From contig OZ024826.1 of NCBI GenBank assembly GCA_964016985.1, forward strand, positions 38,047,070-38,111,069: 64,000 nucleotides of DNA, given 5' to 3'. Below, piece by piece: positions 45,690-55,289 of the stretch (the first letter of the stretch is position 1; each line of letters begins with the position of its first letter). The position numbers and the translations under genes were made by a program. The stretch comes from Anodontia alba. Its lineage: Eukaryota; Mollusca; Bivalvia; Lucinida; Lucinidae. The notes beneath the pieces were generated by a model that was given only the letters and a program-made list of their open reading frames with translations, was not told where the DNA came from and searched no databases.

Positions 45690-46155
45690 GAATTATGAAT
45701 TGAGACACTGCGCACAGAGATTATGAATTACCATGAGACACAGCGCAGTGTGTTTATAAATTCCCATGAGACAAAGCGCAGTGAACTTATGAATTCCTAT
45801 GAGACATAGGACAGTGAGCTTATTAATTCCCATGAGACATAGCGCAGTGAGCTTATGAATTCCCTTGGTACACAGCGCAGCGAGCTTATGAATTTCCACG
45901 AGGTATAGCACAGTGAGCTTATGAATTCCCTTGATACATAGCGCAGTGAGCTTATGAATTCCTATGAGACACAGCGCAGTTAGCTTATGAATTCCCTTGA
46001 TACATAGCGCAGTGAGCTTATAAATTCCCGTAAGACATAGCGCAGTGAGCTTATGAATTCCCATATGACATAGCGCAGTGAGCTTATGAATTCCCATGAG
46101 GTATAGCGCAGTTAGCTTTTTGAATTCCCATGAAACATAGCGCAGTGAGCGCCAA
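45690..46155. repeat. 33-bp minisatellite, about 14 units
   Basis: Unit AGACATAGCGCAGTGAGC then TTATGAATTCCCATG, repeated with 5-20% differences and no spacers. Because 33 is divisible by three, the minus strand stays open for 134 codons as an 11-residue repeat (IHKLTALCLMG-like). I see no promoter, splice or homology support for translation. Confidence 0.88.
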
Positions 46156-46344
46156 ATGGTTTAGTATATATTGTACTTAATTGATAGGTTAAAAACAGAC
46201 TTACACAGTAAGTTGAAGTTTGATCAAGATTTCATATACCATAAATACCTTTATGGGTCCCCATAGAGTACGAGTCACGTGACCGCTGGAAGATCAAGAT
46301 CATCACGCGGTTTCGTGCGATGCTGGATGCAAAGTTTGGTTTAA

Positions 46345-48185
46345 ACGTATTTTATTTCATCAAAATCACAACACAGTCATACATACATACAATACTCATT
46401 TGGATTTGAACGAAAGCATATTGCTTATTTAGTTCATCTCCTAATACATACAATATCTATTGTAAAGATTTATGGCCAAATCATATTTATAGAGTAAGCA
46501 GAAGATTATATAAGAGACGGAATTCATGAATAGTTACATTAGATTAGCATATAATGCTATCAACAAAATGCAGTCTAGTAAAATGAGACAAGAAAGAAAA
46601 AAAAAGAGTTATTAATGCAAAAGGAAAAAAAAAGGAAATATTTCATAGGCATGATCCATACAAACGGGGAGGGTGGAGATACCAAATCTATAGGGGTTAA
46701 GAGCATGGGTAAAACGTACAAAGCCCCGGCAGCTGAGGGATATTATTATAAGTGTCTAGAGATTCTATATTATGTATACATATATATCTTTCCAAGACTA
46801 ACAGAAAAAAAGGAAAAAAAAGTACTCTTTTTGAAGCCAATACAAAATCAAAATTATGAATCATAATAAGTTATAAGTTTTTAAGTTAGACTACATTGCC
46901 AGTAGACCTGTCTTAATATCTTTTACTGTCTTTGATGTATCCTTGCACAGCCTCGAATATACGGACATTTCTTTGATGTGGTACGAGCATAAATAGTTGT
47001 TTCCACGCAACAAACAATCAATAGTTACCATACAAAACTGAGAAACAGTACGAATTAGTTCCGCTCGTTGGTTTCTGTAAAAAATGCACTTCAAAAAGTA
47101 GTGTTCTGCGTTTTCTACCTCTCCGCATCGACATAACTGTGAGGCTACAATATTTTTTTATAAAATGGTCGTAATTAAGAGCACTACATTTTGTTCTCAA
47201 GCGAGTATGCAAAACCTGTAGCTTTCTATGTCCTATATAAAAATGTCTCGGTACAACCGTAGTTGCATTTCTATGGTCATCTGGCAGAGAATTCCAATCA
47301 CGGACCACAGAAGGAAGGAAGGATTGACAGTATAGAGTTGTCCTTGCATTAACTGTCTGAAGATCATTCTCGTTTCTTAGATGATAACGTGAGATAGAGT
47401 TCACTGTTGGTGGGATAAGAGAAGAAAGATAAGCTGATGACAGACCATTGCACATTTTATAGAAAAGTGTTAATTTTTGTTTCTTTCTGCGAACTTCTAA
47501 GGTCTCCCACCCTGTTTCACTGTATAAGGCCTGAAATGAAACTAACTTAGTTCCACCTGTTACACTCCTTGCGCCTCCAACTGTATCTTTTCTAAATTTT
47601 GCTTTTCTTGTAGAGTACAATTATCCCACACTCCACTGCCATACTCTAGCAAAGGACGAATAAAAGAAGTATATATAATGTCTAGTGATCTACGATCTAA
47701 ATCAAATTTAAATTTCCTCTCATTATATTAACCCTTGCCCAAGCTGTTTCTGAAATGTATTCGATTTGCTTACTACAGGAATAATCCTTCGAAAAATACA
47801 ACCCTAAATGCTTATGAACATCAACCACTTTTACTGGTTGATCCTGCATGTAGACCGGTGGATGCAAGACTTGATTATGTTTTCATGAAATAAGAAGAGA
47901 TTCAGTTTTTAAAGCGTTAAAGGTAACTAACCATGTTTTAGCCCAAGCTGCCACTTTCGCTAGATCTGTGTTTAAAATATCTGCTGCAACTTCGGATTTT
48001 CAACAATAATGTATAAACTAGTATCATCAGCGAAAAGCCGGATATATGAACCTATTTCTTTTACAATATCATTTATAAAGTAAGAATAAGAGTGGTCCAA
48101 GGATACATGTAGACCCTTGGGGAACACCAGCGCGAATATAGGTCCAATCCGATTTGCTCCAGGAATAACTACCCGTTTCAAAGTT
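46345..48185 (-). mobile_element. non-LTR retrotransposon (LINE), 5'-truncated
   Basis: Contains the distal half of a reverse transcriptase (see the pseudogene entry) followed on the minus strand by about 500 bp of 3' untranslated DNA. It ends near GATGAAATAAAATACG with an AATAAA signal at about 46350-46362. Sequence upstream of the polymerase B block is absent, as expected from incomplete target-primed reverse transcription. Target duplications were not identified. Confidence 0.75.
46891..48185 (-). pseudogene. reverse transcriptase, C-terminal half (Jockey/CR1-like)
   Basis: Minus-strand order: RAGVPQGS, then (after an indel) LGPLLFLLYINDIV as the B block, LFADDTSLY as the catalytic C block, and VHKHLGLYFSKDYS. 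SETGWETLEVRRKKQKL and LTLFYKMCNGLSSAYL follow, then RNENDLQTVNARTTLYCQS and FLPSVVRDWNSLP. A run of seven A at about 47155 (minus-strand sense) shifts the frame; past it comes the zinc-like block CRCGEVENAEHYFLKC, then stop at 46891. The C-x-C...H...C ending and block order fit Jockey/CR1-type LINEs; the exact clade is uncertain. Confidence 0.82.
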
Positions 48186-48639
48186 TCAATTTAACGCTTT
48201 TAAATTCGAGAAATAAAGTTATTAAATGAGCATAGATTTTAACCGCCTTTTTGCTGGAGGCCACAAAAGGCAGAATCTACAGTTCTGAACGGATTTTTTT
48301 TACGCTCGAATGGACTAAGAGAATGTGATTTGGCCTCTGAAGGGTAGGGCCTTTGTTCAAAAGTTTTTGAGTGATTTGGGTTTGACTCGTCACATTATTC
48401 GGAGTAATTCATTCCATTTTTGTGGGATAACATCCCGGGACATGAATAACCCAGACTCCAAGGAAGGTGCATATAAGACGATGTCGAGCAAATCGGCGAG
48501 AAAAAGTGTGTACGATCGGGAAACCCCTTCTGCATCGAAAGGGGATGAGGAAGGAACAGCCAGACAAAGCACGAGGGCGGAAATAAGGACAGTGCACAAT
48601 ATCCAGTTGCGTTGTTTGTTTCACGCTTAGCTTTGTAAA
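48186..48639. other. interval with an unrecognised 101-codon frame
   Basis: The plus-strand frame 48325-48630 is open and unusually GC-balanced for the window. It ends in basic, glutamine/arginine-rich sequence, but no domain or splice context is recognised. It could be a decayed repeat. Confidence 0.35.
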
Positions 48640-48790
48640 TATTTCAGCAGACGAAATATTTTTTTTTTTTCCAAGAAAATAGGCGTTGAAATTTCATGCA
48701 GAAGACAGTTTGTATGAAATGTCAAATCCTATTTTCTAGGAAAATTAGACCATATATAATCAATTTGTCGTCTGCTGAATTTGCCGGTGT
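48640..48790. repeat. MITE-G copy
   Basis: TTTCAGCAGACGAAATATT and AATTTGTCGTCTGCTGAATT are inverted ends. The hairpin AATAGGCGTTGAAATTTCATG / CATGAAATGTCAAATCCTATT has a reduced inner part (CAGAAGACAGTTTGTA). Confidence 0.68.
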
Positions 48791-48961
48791 TAGTAATTCC
48801 TCATTGGAGGGGTGAAGATTCAATAAAAAATATTACAAAGTTTTTGACCGGATTTGCTGAGTCATGTTTATGAGAATTGATACAGAAGTAATATGCAGAA
48901 GTAATGCAACTGTGAAGAGAATCGGAAGCGTACGATTTAGAGCTATTCCTAGTGGACATAA

Positions 48962-49108
48962 CCCAGCAGGCACACAACGTTGACGTTGAATCAACATTGT
49001 TTCAAGGTTATGTGCCCGCTTTGAAGACGCTTATACAACGTCGCATACGTATGATCGTGACGACGTTGCATCGATGTTAAAGCAACGCTGTCTCAACGTC
49101 TTCTGGGA
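48962..49108. repeat. MITE-J copy
   Basis: CCCAGCAGGCACACAACGTTG at the left and CTCAACGTCTTCTGGGA at the right. The interior is a chain of ACGTTG/CAACGT words with an imperfect palindrome around CGTATGATCGTG. Confidence 0.62.
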
Positions 49109-49216
49109 TCGGTCTTTTGTGACGTTATAGGCCACGTGATCCCTTGCACTGTTTCAATATGCATATACAATTAACATGCGATTCATATATGAACGAGAAG
49201 ATTGCATACGATTTCT

Positions 49217-49321
49217 CAGCGGGCGCATGACGTTTATAAAACGTCACTTTAACGTCGATGCCACGTCATGACATTTGGTCGATGTTAATACGCCGTCGTC
49301 TAAACCCCAATGCGCCCGTTA
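49217..49321. repeat. MITE-J copy with GCGGGCGCATGACGTTTATA end
   Basis: Left AGCGGGCGCATGACGTTTAT and right AACCCCAATGCGCCCGTT are inverted, with the internal word AACGTCGATG on both sides. It lies 108 bp from the previous J copy. Confidence 0.58.
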
Positions 49322-49375
49322 TGCTAATTACATGTAAGAACTGCGTCGCTCATGTCCACTGCTGCGTTTTATTTG

Positions 49376-49551
49376 TTAGCCCTTGTCATGCTGAATAAAT
49401 TAAGATGCCATACCCACTTCTAATTTTTAGCCAATCAGATTACTTGAACCAGGTTATTGATATAATTTCACATACTGAATGACAAACAGATCTTGATCTA
49501 CACGGTTTGCAAAGGCAGGGTATATCCGGGATCAGCAGGACAATGATTAAC
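49376..49551. repeat. MITE-H copy 1, hairpin half lost
   Basis: Left TTAGCCCTTGTCATGCTGA; body TTTTTAGCCAATCAGATTA; right GGGATCAGCAGGACAATGATTAA. The B-type hairpin is reduced to ACAAACAGATCTTGATCTAC then ACGGTTTGC. Confidence 0.7.
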
Positions 49552-49599
49552 TTTTTTGTCATGACTACATAAAAACAAAATAACCATTATCTTTTTTTT

Positions 49600-49640
49600 T
49601 TTTTTTTTTGTTTTTTTTTTTTTTTGTTTTAAATGACGCT
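49600..49640. repeat. poly-T tract
   Basis: T runs broken by single G. No further structure. Confidence 0.7.
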
Positions 49641-49699
49641 GCTGACGTCGCTCGTACCACGATGCCATTAGACAATATCACAGCATGTTAACGCTCAGC

Positions 49700-49860
49700 A
49701 CTCAGGGTAGAAAATTCAGCAGACGACATTTTGAAATATTTCTATCTTGAAACAATTTGCGTGAAGTGTCAAAGCCCTTTTTCTGTGAAAAATAAGAAAA
49801 AAAATATTATGTTATCGTCTGATGAATATGCCCATAGAGTGGTAAAGGTAAGACATAAGC
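49700..49860. repeat. MITE-G copy, left arm shortened
   Basis: Ends AAAATTCAGCAGACGACATT and TTATCGTCTGATGAATATGC are inverted. The core keeps only CAATTTGCGTGAAGTGTCAA, then AGCCCTTTTTCTGTG, of the right arm. A poly-C tract follows at 49908-49919. Confidence 0.6.
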
Positions 49861-50030
49861 TGCCTTCACAAGTCTATGTAATGTGTACCCCGATGTCCCA
49901 GCCTACCCCCCCCCCCCCCACCTCCGACCCACCCACCCACCCCCTTATCGCCACCCCATAGCGTTACAGGAATATGTAGGGGTCTACATTAATAGGAAGA
50001 TGTTTATAATTTTGCAGGTTTGAAACACGC

Positions 50031-50244
50031 TTAACCCTTGTCCTGATGAATAAATTAAATTGCCACTCCCACTTCAAATTTTCAGCCAATTAGATTAATT
50101 GATCCAGGTTGTTGATACAAGTCGTCCTACTGAATGTCAAACAGTGCAGATCCAGATCAGTTTGCCTCTTCAGAGGCAAACTGATCTGGATCTACACTGT
50201 TTGCAAAGGCAGGGTATATCCGGGTTCATCGGGACAAGGGTAAA
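50031..50244. repeat. MITE-H copy 2 carrying a B hairpin
   Basis: Left TTAACCCTTGTCCTGATGA and right CATCGGGACAAGGGTAA are inverted. The B hairpin (about 50137-50204) has outer arms AAACAGTGCAGATCCAGATC / complement. Its inner stem AGTTTGCCTC / GAGGCAAACT is unlike that of the stand-alone B copies. Confidence 0.8.
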
Positions 50245-50296
50245 AAGATTGTTATACTTCTAAAAAAAAAAACTGATGCATAAAAGCTATCTTAAA

Positions 50297-50511
50297 CATT
50301 TAAGACTAGATAAGCTCTCCGACATTATATACTGAAATAGTCGAATTTCAATTTTAGGAATGTCAGGCTATGATTAAAATATTCCTAGAGAAAAACAGTT
50401 AAACTGTTTGCAAACAGTGGAGACCCTGATTAGACGCCGCATTTTGCAATGTGTGATGTGGTCTGCACTGCTTGCCATTTGCCATTTTAGGGGCTCCAGA
50501 CTGAAATGGTT
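50297..50511. repeat. MITE-M copy 1 carrying a B hairpin
   Basis: Left CATTTAAGACTAGATAAGCTC, right GGGGCTCCAGACTGAAATGG. Internal TTTTAGGAATGTCAGGCTAT and AATATTCCTAGAGAAAAAC are M-specific. The B part, 50410-50475, reads GCAAACAGTGGAGACCCTGA to GTGGTCTGCACTGCTTGC. Confidence 0.68.
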
Positions 50512-50584
50512 TAATATGATTATAATAAAAATATTCCTCATTTCCTATCTTCAGCGGTGAATTTGGATGCCAAATTCTACATTG

Positions 50585-50863
50585 CATCACGAAAACATGC
50601 CTATTCAAATATACTGAAAATTTCACCACCAAAAAATAAAAAATTTTCAGATAAAAAAATTCTTATATTTTTCATATTTCTGCTCAAAACATAGACTTGT
50701 GTACTCGTTAGAACCGCCTCGCCGAGGCGGTTCTAACGAGTACCCACAATCTATGTTTTGTGCAGAAATAAGAAAAATAATATATACCCCTGTAAACCCC
50801 AGTTTTACTATATAAAAATGGGGTTTGAGGGGGTCAAAATTATATAGGTATGTTCTCGTGAAG
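50585..50863 (-). repeat. MITE-A copy 16
   Basis: Full length, minus orientation, core CCGCCTCGCCGAGGCGG; right end TATGTTCTCGTGAAG slightly mutated. Confidence 0.86.
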
Positions 50864-50899
50864 TAAATCTTTTATAAGGGGTTGATCAAGATAAATAAT

Positions 50900-51000
50900 G
50901 TTTTCATTTCTCTACAAAATACTTACATTGTGAGTATACATTAGGAAGGTGCTTGTAATAAGTACAGAGAGCGTATGATTTTTTGTGGAGAAATGACAGC
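50900..51000. repeat. MITE-I copy, diverged
   Basis: ATTTCTCTACAAAATACTTA and ATTTTTTGTGGAGAAATGAC are inverted. The core TGTGAGTATACATTAGGAAG / GCTTGTAATAAGTACAGAG is weakened. Confidence 0.58.
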
Positions 51001-51296
51001 AAAAAATAATAGTTTGGATAAAATAATTGCTCACCATACACTTTATATACCCATCACGTTAGTAAGTTCATGTTACCCCCATGTTCAACTTTAATATATG
51101 GAGAAAACAGGAAGTATACAGGGATGTGCATTTTTTTTTTTTTTTGTATTTTTTGTCGAGTTTTCAGCGCTGTTTTATTAAACGCCAATTTCAAGATGTT
51201 TGTTATTTCTGTATATTTTGGATTTAATAAACTCTGTCTGTATACCATTTTTGTCAGAATCTTACTCATTTCTCTGTATTATAAAGTGAAAATGTT

Positions 51297-51532
51297 ATAG
51301 CTTAAATAGCTCTAGATAAGAGCAATATTCAGATTAATTTATTTCGTATTTCTCCACGAAAACATATATTGGGGTACCCATTAGAAGCCTCTCGGCGAGG
51401 TGCTTCTAATGAGTACTCACAGCATACGTTTTCGTGGGGAAAAACTCTTAATATTTTGGTTAGACAGGCATTGTATTAACAGATGTGAAGAAGCTATGTA
51501 CATTTCATATAGGTGTATTAACGTAATCCCGT
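51297..51532. repeat. MITE-I, best copy
   Basis: TATTTCTCCACGAAAACATA and TACGTTTTCGTGGGGAAAAA are inverted around the core GGTACCCATTAGAAGCCTCT / GAGGTGCTTCTAATGAGTAC. Flanks TAGCTCTAGATAAGA (left) and TACATTTCATATAGG (right) recur at 57.4-57.6 kb. Confidence 0.7.
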
Positions 51533-51593
51533 ATTTACTCTAAATATTCGAACAACTTATAGGGGCGTAATACACTCGGTAGACTTTTACCAT

Positions 51594-52060
51594 TTTATAC
51601 AAGGGAGAAAACTTTTGTGTTGCTTCCTGCTTGTTTCTTGCGCAATAAGTCCCTTCTGAAATTGGGTAGACTACTCTAACAGGAAAGAATTTGCTCCGGA
51701 CGCATCACGAAAACACGCCTACGTAGTTATGACCCCCTCAAACCCCACTTTTAAACAGTAAAACGGGGATTTACAGGGATATATATTTATTTTCTTATTT
51801 TCTGCTCAAAACCATAGATTGTGGGTACTCATTAGAACCGCCTCGCTGAGGCGGTTCTAACAGGTACCCACAGTCTATGTTTTGAGCAGAAATTTGAAAA
51901 CTACCTGAATTTTTCATCTGAAAGTTTTTCATTTTTTTGGTAGTAAAATTTTCAATATATTTGAATATGTGTGTTTTCGTAATAGGGAGCAAATGCTTTC
52001 CTTTTAGTGTAGACCCCTTTTTGAAGAGAGAGACAATTTGATAAGAATTACCTCCCCTTG
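51594..52060. repeat. MITE-D copy split by MITE-A copy 17
   Basis: Left arm AAATTGGGTAGACTACTCT then GGAAAGAATTTGCTCC ends at about 51699. The right arm GGAGCAAATGCTTTCCTTT then TAGTGTAGACCCCTTTTT starts at 51986. Removing the A element restores a D hairpin with the usual GGAGCAAA centre. Confidence 0.78.
51703..51985 (+). repeat. MITE-A copy 17, inside a D hairpin loop
   Basis: Plus orientation, core CCGCCTCGCTGAGGCGG, right end GTGTGTTTTCGTAATAG. It lies exactly between the two arms of the surrounding D element. Confidence 0.86.
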
Positions 52061-52141
52061 AAAGTGCATCTGTTTTCCTTAATTTCTTACTCTTCTCCTG
52101 TCGTTTGAACAAGTCCATTTTGCTACCTATTTATCTGTCTG

Positions 52142-52420
52142 CATTACGAAAACATGCCTATTCAAATATACGGGAAATTTTACAACCATAAAAGGAAAAT
52201 TTTCAGATAAATAAATCGGATATTTTTCATATTACTTATCAGAACACAGATTGTGGGTACTCGTTAGAGCCGCCTGGAGAGGCGGTTCTAACGAGTACCC
52301 ACAATCTATGTTTTTTAAGCAAAATAAGAAAAATAATGTATACCCCAGCAAACCCCAGTTTTACTATATAAAAGTGGGGTTTAAGGGGGTCAAAAATTAT
52401 ATAGGCGTGTTTTCGTGATG
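52142..52420 (-). repeat. MITE-A copy 18, nearest to the dachshund gene
   Basis: Minus orientation; core CCGCCTGGAGAGGCGG is shortened by a base. The right end GGCGTGTTTTCGTGATG is intact. It ends about 0.9 kb before the dachshund start codon. Confidence 0.85.
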
Positions 52421-52440
52421 AAAAACTGCGAGATGAGTGG

Positions 52441-52497
52441 TGTTGACCCTGATCAGACGCCGCATTCCACACGGCGTTGGATCTGTGTCTACACTAC
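52441..52497. repeat. B hairpin remnant
   Basis: TTGACCCTGATCAGACGCCG pairs partly with CGGCGTTGGATCTGTGTCTA. This is the last repeat before the clean block around the exon. Confidence 0.55.
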
Positions 52498-53317
52498 TAC
52501 TCAGGTATGTTTGTCCGAATACTTAGGATAACTGCGATAACGATCATTTAGCTTTCTGCACAACGACTGACAGTTGTCAGAGAAATAAGAACTCTTATAC
52601 AAGGATGCTCAGAGAAAGAGATAAATGATGACATTCAATAGCTAACAAGGCAAATATCCGCGGTTTATGATAACTTCATAAAACGATGGCCCCGCCCACT
52701 AGGCTTAACTATGTTCCGGTCGATATCAAAAGCGAATGGCTATTTCATTCACTGCGATATTTTATGTTATTTATACAAATCACAGGCCCAGCGTTGAATA
52801 GAGAATTAGAATATTTAAGGCCCCGTATCAAGGATAGTGTTAGATTATTTATCTTTGTGTAAAACACTTGAAAATCTTAATGTTATTGCTGTTTGAGTTA
52901 AATCCGACTCAGTGATCATGTAACACATTTTGATGCTTTCTATTGTAGCGAGAGCAAGAAACAAAATACGAAACTTGTGAGTTTGAAATAGCATCATTCG
53001 AAAACACGTTTATTTGTGAATTTTAACAACTTTTATTGAAAACATGTTGAAATGACTAAATAACTGGATACTGTGCAACTGTGTTTTATTATTCAATTTG
53101 AATACATTAAAATAATTGTTTTATGCTGTGGTTTCCATACAAATGAGATAAGTATTCGAAATATATTTGCAAACATTGAATTTGAGGATATCAGTACAAC
53201 TACATTCAGAATTTCTGGAAACGAGTGCTGTATAAACGAGGAACTGTAGAAGTTAATCAAGGGAAAGACTTATTATTTTTTAACGTTTTGTTATAATAAT
53301 TTAAACTGTTGAAGACT
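52498..53317 (+). promoter_or_regulatory. repeat-free upstream region of dachshund
   Basis: No repeat family of this window falls here, unlike both sides. A GC box-like CCCCGCCCAC lies at 52690-52699 and a TATA-like TATAAAC at 53231-53237, 81 bases before the ATG. In-frame TAA at 53297 closes the frame upstream of the start. Promoter and 5' untranslated assignment is inference: an upstream non-coding exon cannot be excluded. Confidence 0.4.
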
Positions 53318-53856
53318 ATGGAGGTCGCACTTAGCAACATCGAACGGCTTCATGCCCAGTCACAGGCCTTGATGTCACAGGCCAGCACATCGCCTTCTTT
53401 GAGCCACAGCAGCCCGGAGCCACAGGCGACGTCACCTATATCCAGAATCCCGAATATGTCCGCAGTCCATGGAGCAATGTTGAACCACGGTCATGAGCTG
53501 TTAAGCAAACTACACAAGGCGTCCTACAGTTCCCCACCGCCAATAGCCTGTAGTCCAGAAAATAACGTTTGTAAGTTGATAAACTACCGTAATGCTAAGA
53601 TCGCCGCGTTTAACGTTGACGGCAGGGAGCTGATATGTCTCCCTCAGGCGTTTGAACTATTCTTAAAGCATCTAGTTGGAGGTTTGCACACCGTCTATAC
53701 GAAGCTGAAGAGACTGGACATCACGCCTATTGTGTGTAACGTGGAACAAGTTCGAGTCTTACGGGGACTAGGGGCGATACAGCCTGGCGTCAACAGATGC
53801 AAGCTCATATCGTGTAAGGAGTTCGACGTTTTGTATGACGACTGCACAAACTCAAG
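53318..53856 (+). CDS. dac: dachshund homolog, first coding exon
   Basis: Dachshund proteins are nuclear SKI/SNO-related cofactors acting with Eyes absent and Six proteins in eye, limb and neural development. The exon encodes 179 codons plus two bases. Residues 1-82 are a low-conservation Ser/Pro/His-rich N-terminus. Residues 83-178 are the DACHbox-N (Ski/Sno/Dac) domain: CKLINYRNAKIAAFNV, ELICLPQAFELFLKHLVGG, HTVYTKLKRLDITPIVCNVE, LRGLGAIQPGVNRCKL and EFDVLYDDCTNS. The ATG at 53318 has A at -3 and G at +4, and an in-frame stop lies 21 bases upstream. A TTG three codons earlier is not a plausible start in an animal. The frame would stop at TAA just inside the intron, so the exon must end at the donor. 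The nuclear-localisation part, the rest of the protein and DACHbox-C lie outside the window. Confidence 0.95.
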
Positions 53857-53862
53857 GTAAGG
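53857..53862 (+). promoter_or_regulatory. dac: 5' splice donor of dachshund intron 1
   Basis: AACTCAAG|GTAAGG matches the U1 consensus. It splits an AG-N codon (phase 2) after Cys-Thr-Asn-Ser, at the end of the DACHbox-N. No acceptor with the next dachshund block (an RPGRPPKR-type sequence) was found before 64000, so intron 1 is longer than 10 kb. Confidence 0.88.
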
Positions 53863-53881
53863 CTGTCTAATAATAATAATA

Positions 53882-54182
53882 GAGCCGCCGGCCGACAAAA
53901 AGGCCATCAGGACATATACGAATGGCGAAGCCCCAGACCAGTTTGCGCATCCACGCGTCGGATCAAGATCTTCGCTACTACATGTAATCCTATATATTCA
54001 ACTAGATCCCTATATTGTGGAGGCGAACAGCGAAGTTCCTGACCAGACTGCGCGGATGCGCAGTCTGGTCTGGATCTTCGTTGCTCGCATATGTTCTAGG
54101 GTCCGTTTTCTCAGAGTAGGTGGGTCGGTATCTTTGCTGTTCTCGTATGTTCAAAGGTCCTCTTTCTCTGCCGCCGGCCCAA
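53882..54182. repeat. C-type double hairpin 25 bp inside intron 1
   Basis: GCCGCCGGCC occurs at both ends in the same orientation (53884 and 54170). Between them are two hairpin units: CGAAGCCCCAGACCAGTTTG / CGGATCAAGATCTTCG, and CGAAGTTCCTGACCAGACTG / CAGTCTGGTCTGGATCTTCG, the latter nearly perfect at about 54027-54083. Here the C core word GATCAGACTG is GACCAGACTG, paired by CAGTCTGGTC, a matched change on both arms. Confidence 0.68.
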
Positions 54183-54412
54183 TAATAGAAATGGTAATAA
54201 AAATAAAAATAATACAATCATGTCTGAATGACACAAGCATCTTCGGGCACATTTGTAAGCCGGAAAGTGGTTGCTTAAGATGGGTGCTTGCTTAATACAA
54301 GCTGATAACCAGGTAATTGCTATTTATTTGCATGAAAAGCTGGCCTTTAAACAGGTGATTGCTTAATACAGGTGGTCTTCAGGACATGTTCTACTGTTCT
54401 TCTACTTCTACT

Positions 54413-54641
54413 AATAATAGTAATAATAATGGTAATTATAATAAAAATAATAATGATAACAAAAATGATGATGACAATAATAATAATAATAATAATAATA
54501 ATAGTACAAAACACGATGATGATGATAATGATGATGATGATATGATGATGATGATAATATTGATAATGATAATAGCAATAACAACAATAATAACAATAAT
54601 TAATAATATCAACAATACAAAACATAGTCACAAACATTGAT

Positions 54642-54685
<44 letters not shown>

Positions 54686-54700
54686 TAAAAAACATATCAC
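54413..54700. repeat. AAT/GAT trinucleotide microsatellites
   Basis: Interrupted AAT, GAT and CAA repeats at 54413-54610 and a purer AAT run at 54641-54683. The asparagine/aspartate frames are translations of them. Confidence 0.9.
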
Positions 54701-54743
54701 AAACGTTCACTATCAGTGCTACTACTAGAACTGCAAGGCTACT

Positions 54744-54837
54744 CCCTAGCGTGCACATGACGTTTATACAACGTTGCATTAACGTCGATGCATCGACGTT
54801 AATGCGACGTTGTATAAACTCCATGTGCCCGCTGGGC
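54744..54837. repeat. MITE-J, near-perfect palindrome
   Basis: CCTAGCGTGCACATGACGTT and its counterpart AACTCCATGTGCCCGCTGGG flank the exact inner palindrome TACAACGTTGCATTAACGTC / complement around GATGCATC. Length 94 bp with seven CpG-containing ACGT words. Confidence 0.8.
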
Positions 54838-55035
54838 TTCTACAGCAATAGACATGGATTACATGTATTACTACTACACAAAGATTCTATTTCTACCATG
54901 TTTTTTCTGTTATTACAGACACGGATACTCTTAATAGTCTACTTCTACGAAATAACATAAATCATAATTTACTTACTTATCTGTCTGTTGACTTATTTAA
55001 GAGGGTTACATACACTTCGTGGATTTTCTACCATT

Positions 55036-55192
55036 TTTTACAAGGGAGTGACTTTTTAGACTTTCTTTTTGCTTTACTGTAAGCCAGCCCCTTCTAAAAA
55101 CGGGTCTACTCAAAAAATGAAAGAATTCTTTCCTTTTAGACTAGATCCCTTTTCATAATGGAAGCAATGCCATTTTGACAGAGGTGTCTCCC
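55036..55192. repeat. MITE-D copy, core deleted
   Basis: Outer arms CAAGGGAGTGACTTTTTAG and TTTTGACAGAGGTGTCTCC remain. The hairpin GGGTCTACTC.. to TTTTAGACTAGATCCCTT lacks the TTTGCTCC centre. Confidence 0.68.
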
Positions 55193-55289
55193 CAGAAAAT
55201 TTATCTGTTCCCCGTAATCACTTATTTATTTTATTATAATTATTTATGTAGATTGGTTGTTAGTATTGGATTTATATATGTACTAATAC

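Noticed and set aside
45690..46155. CRISPR-like array
   Set aside because: Units are contiguous without unique spacers, and the DNA is eukaryotic.
53309..53317. Start of the dachshund frame at TTG, three codons before the ATG
   Set aside because: Animal nuclear genes start at ATG; the ATG at 53318 has a good context and an in-frame stop lies at 53297.
53857..53860. Stop codon just after Asn-Ser-Arg as the end of a 180-residue protein
   Set aside because: The stop lies inside a consensus splice donor, and the DACHbox-N normally continues into further exons.
54347..54640. Asn/Asp and Ile/His-rich frames
   Set aside because: Products of AAT/GAT microsatellites, open on both strands at once.
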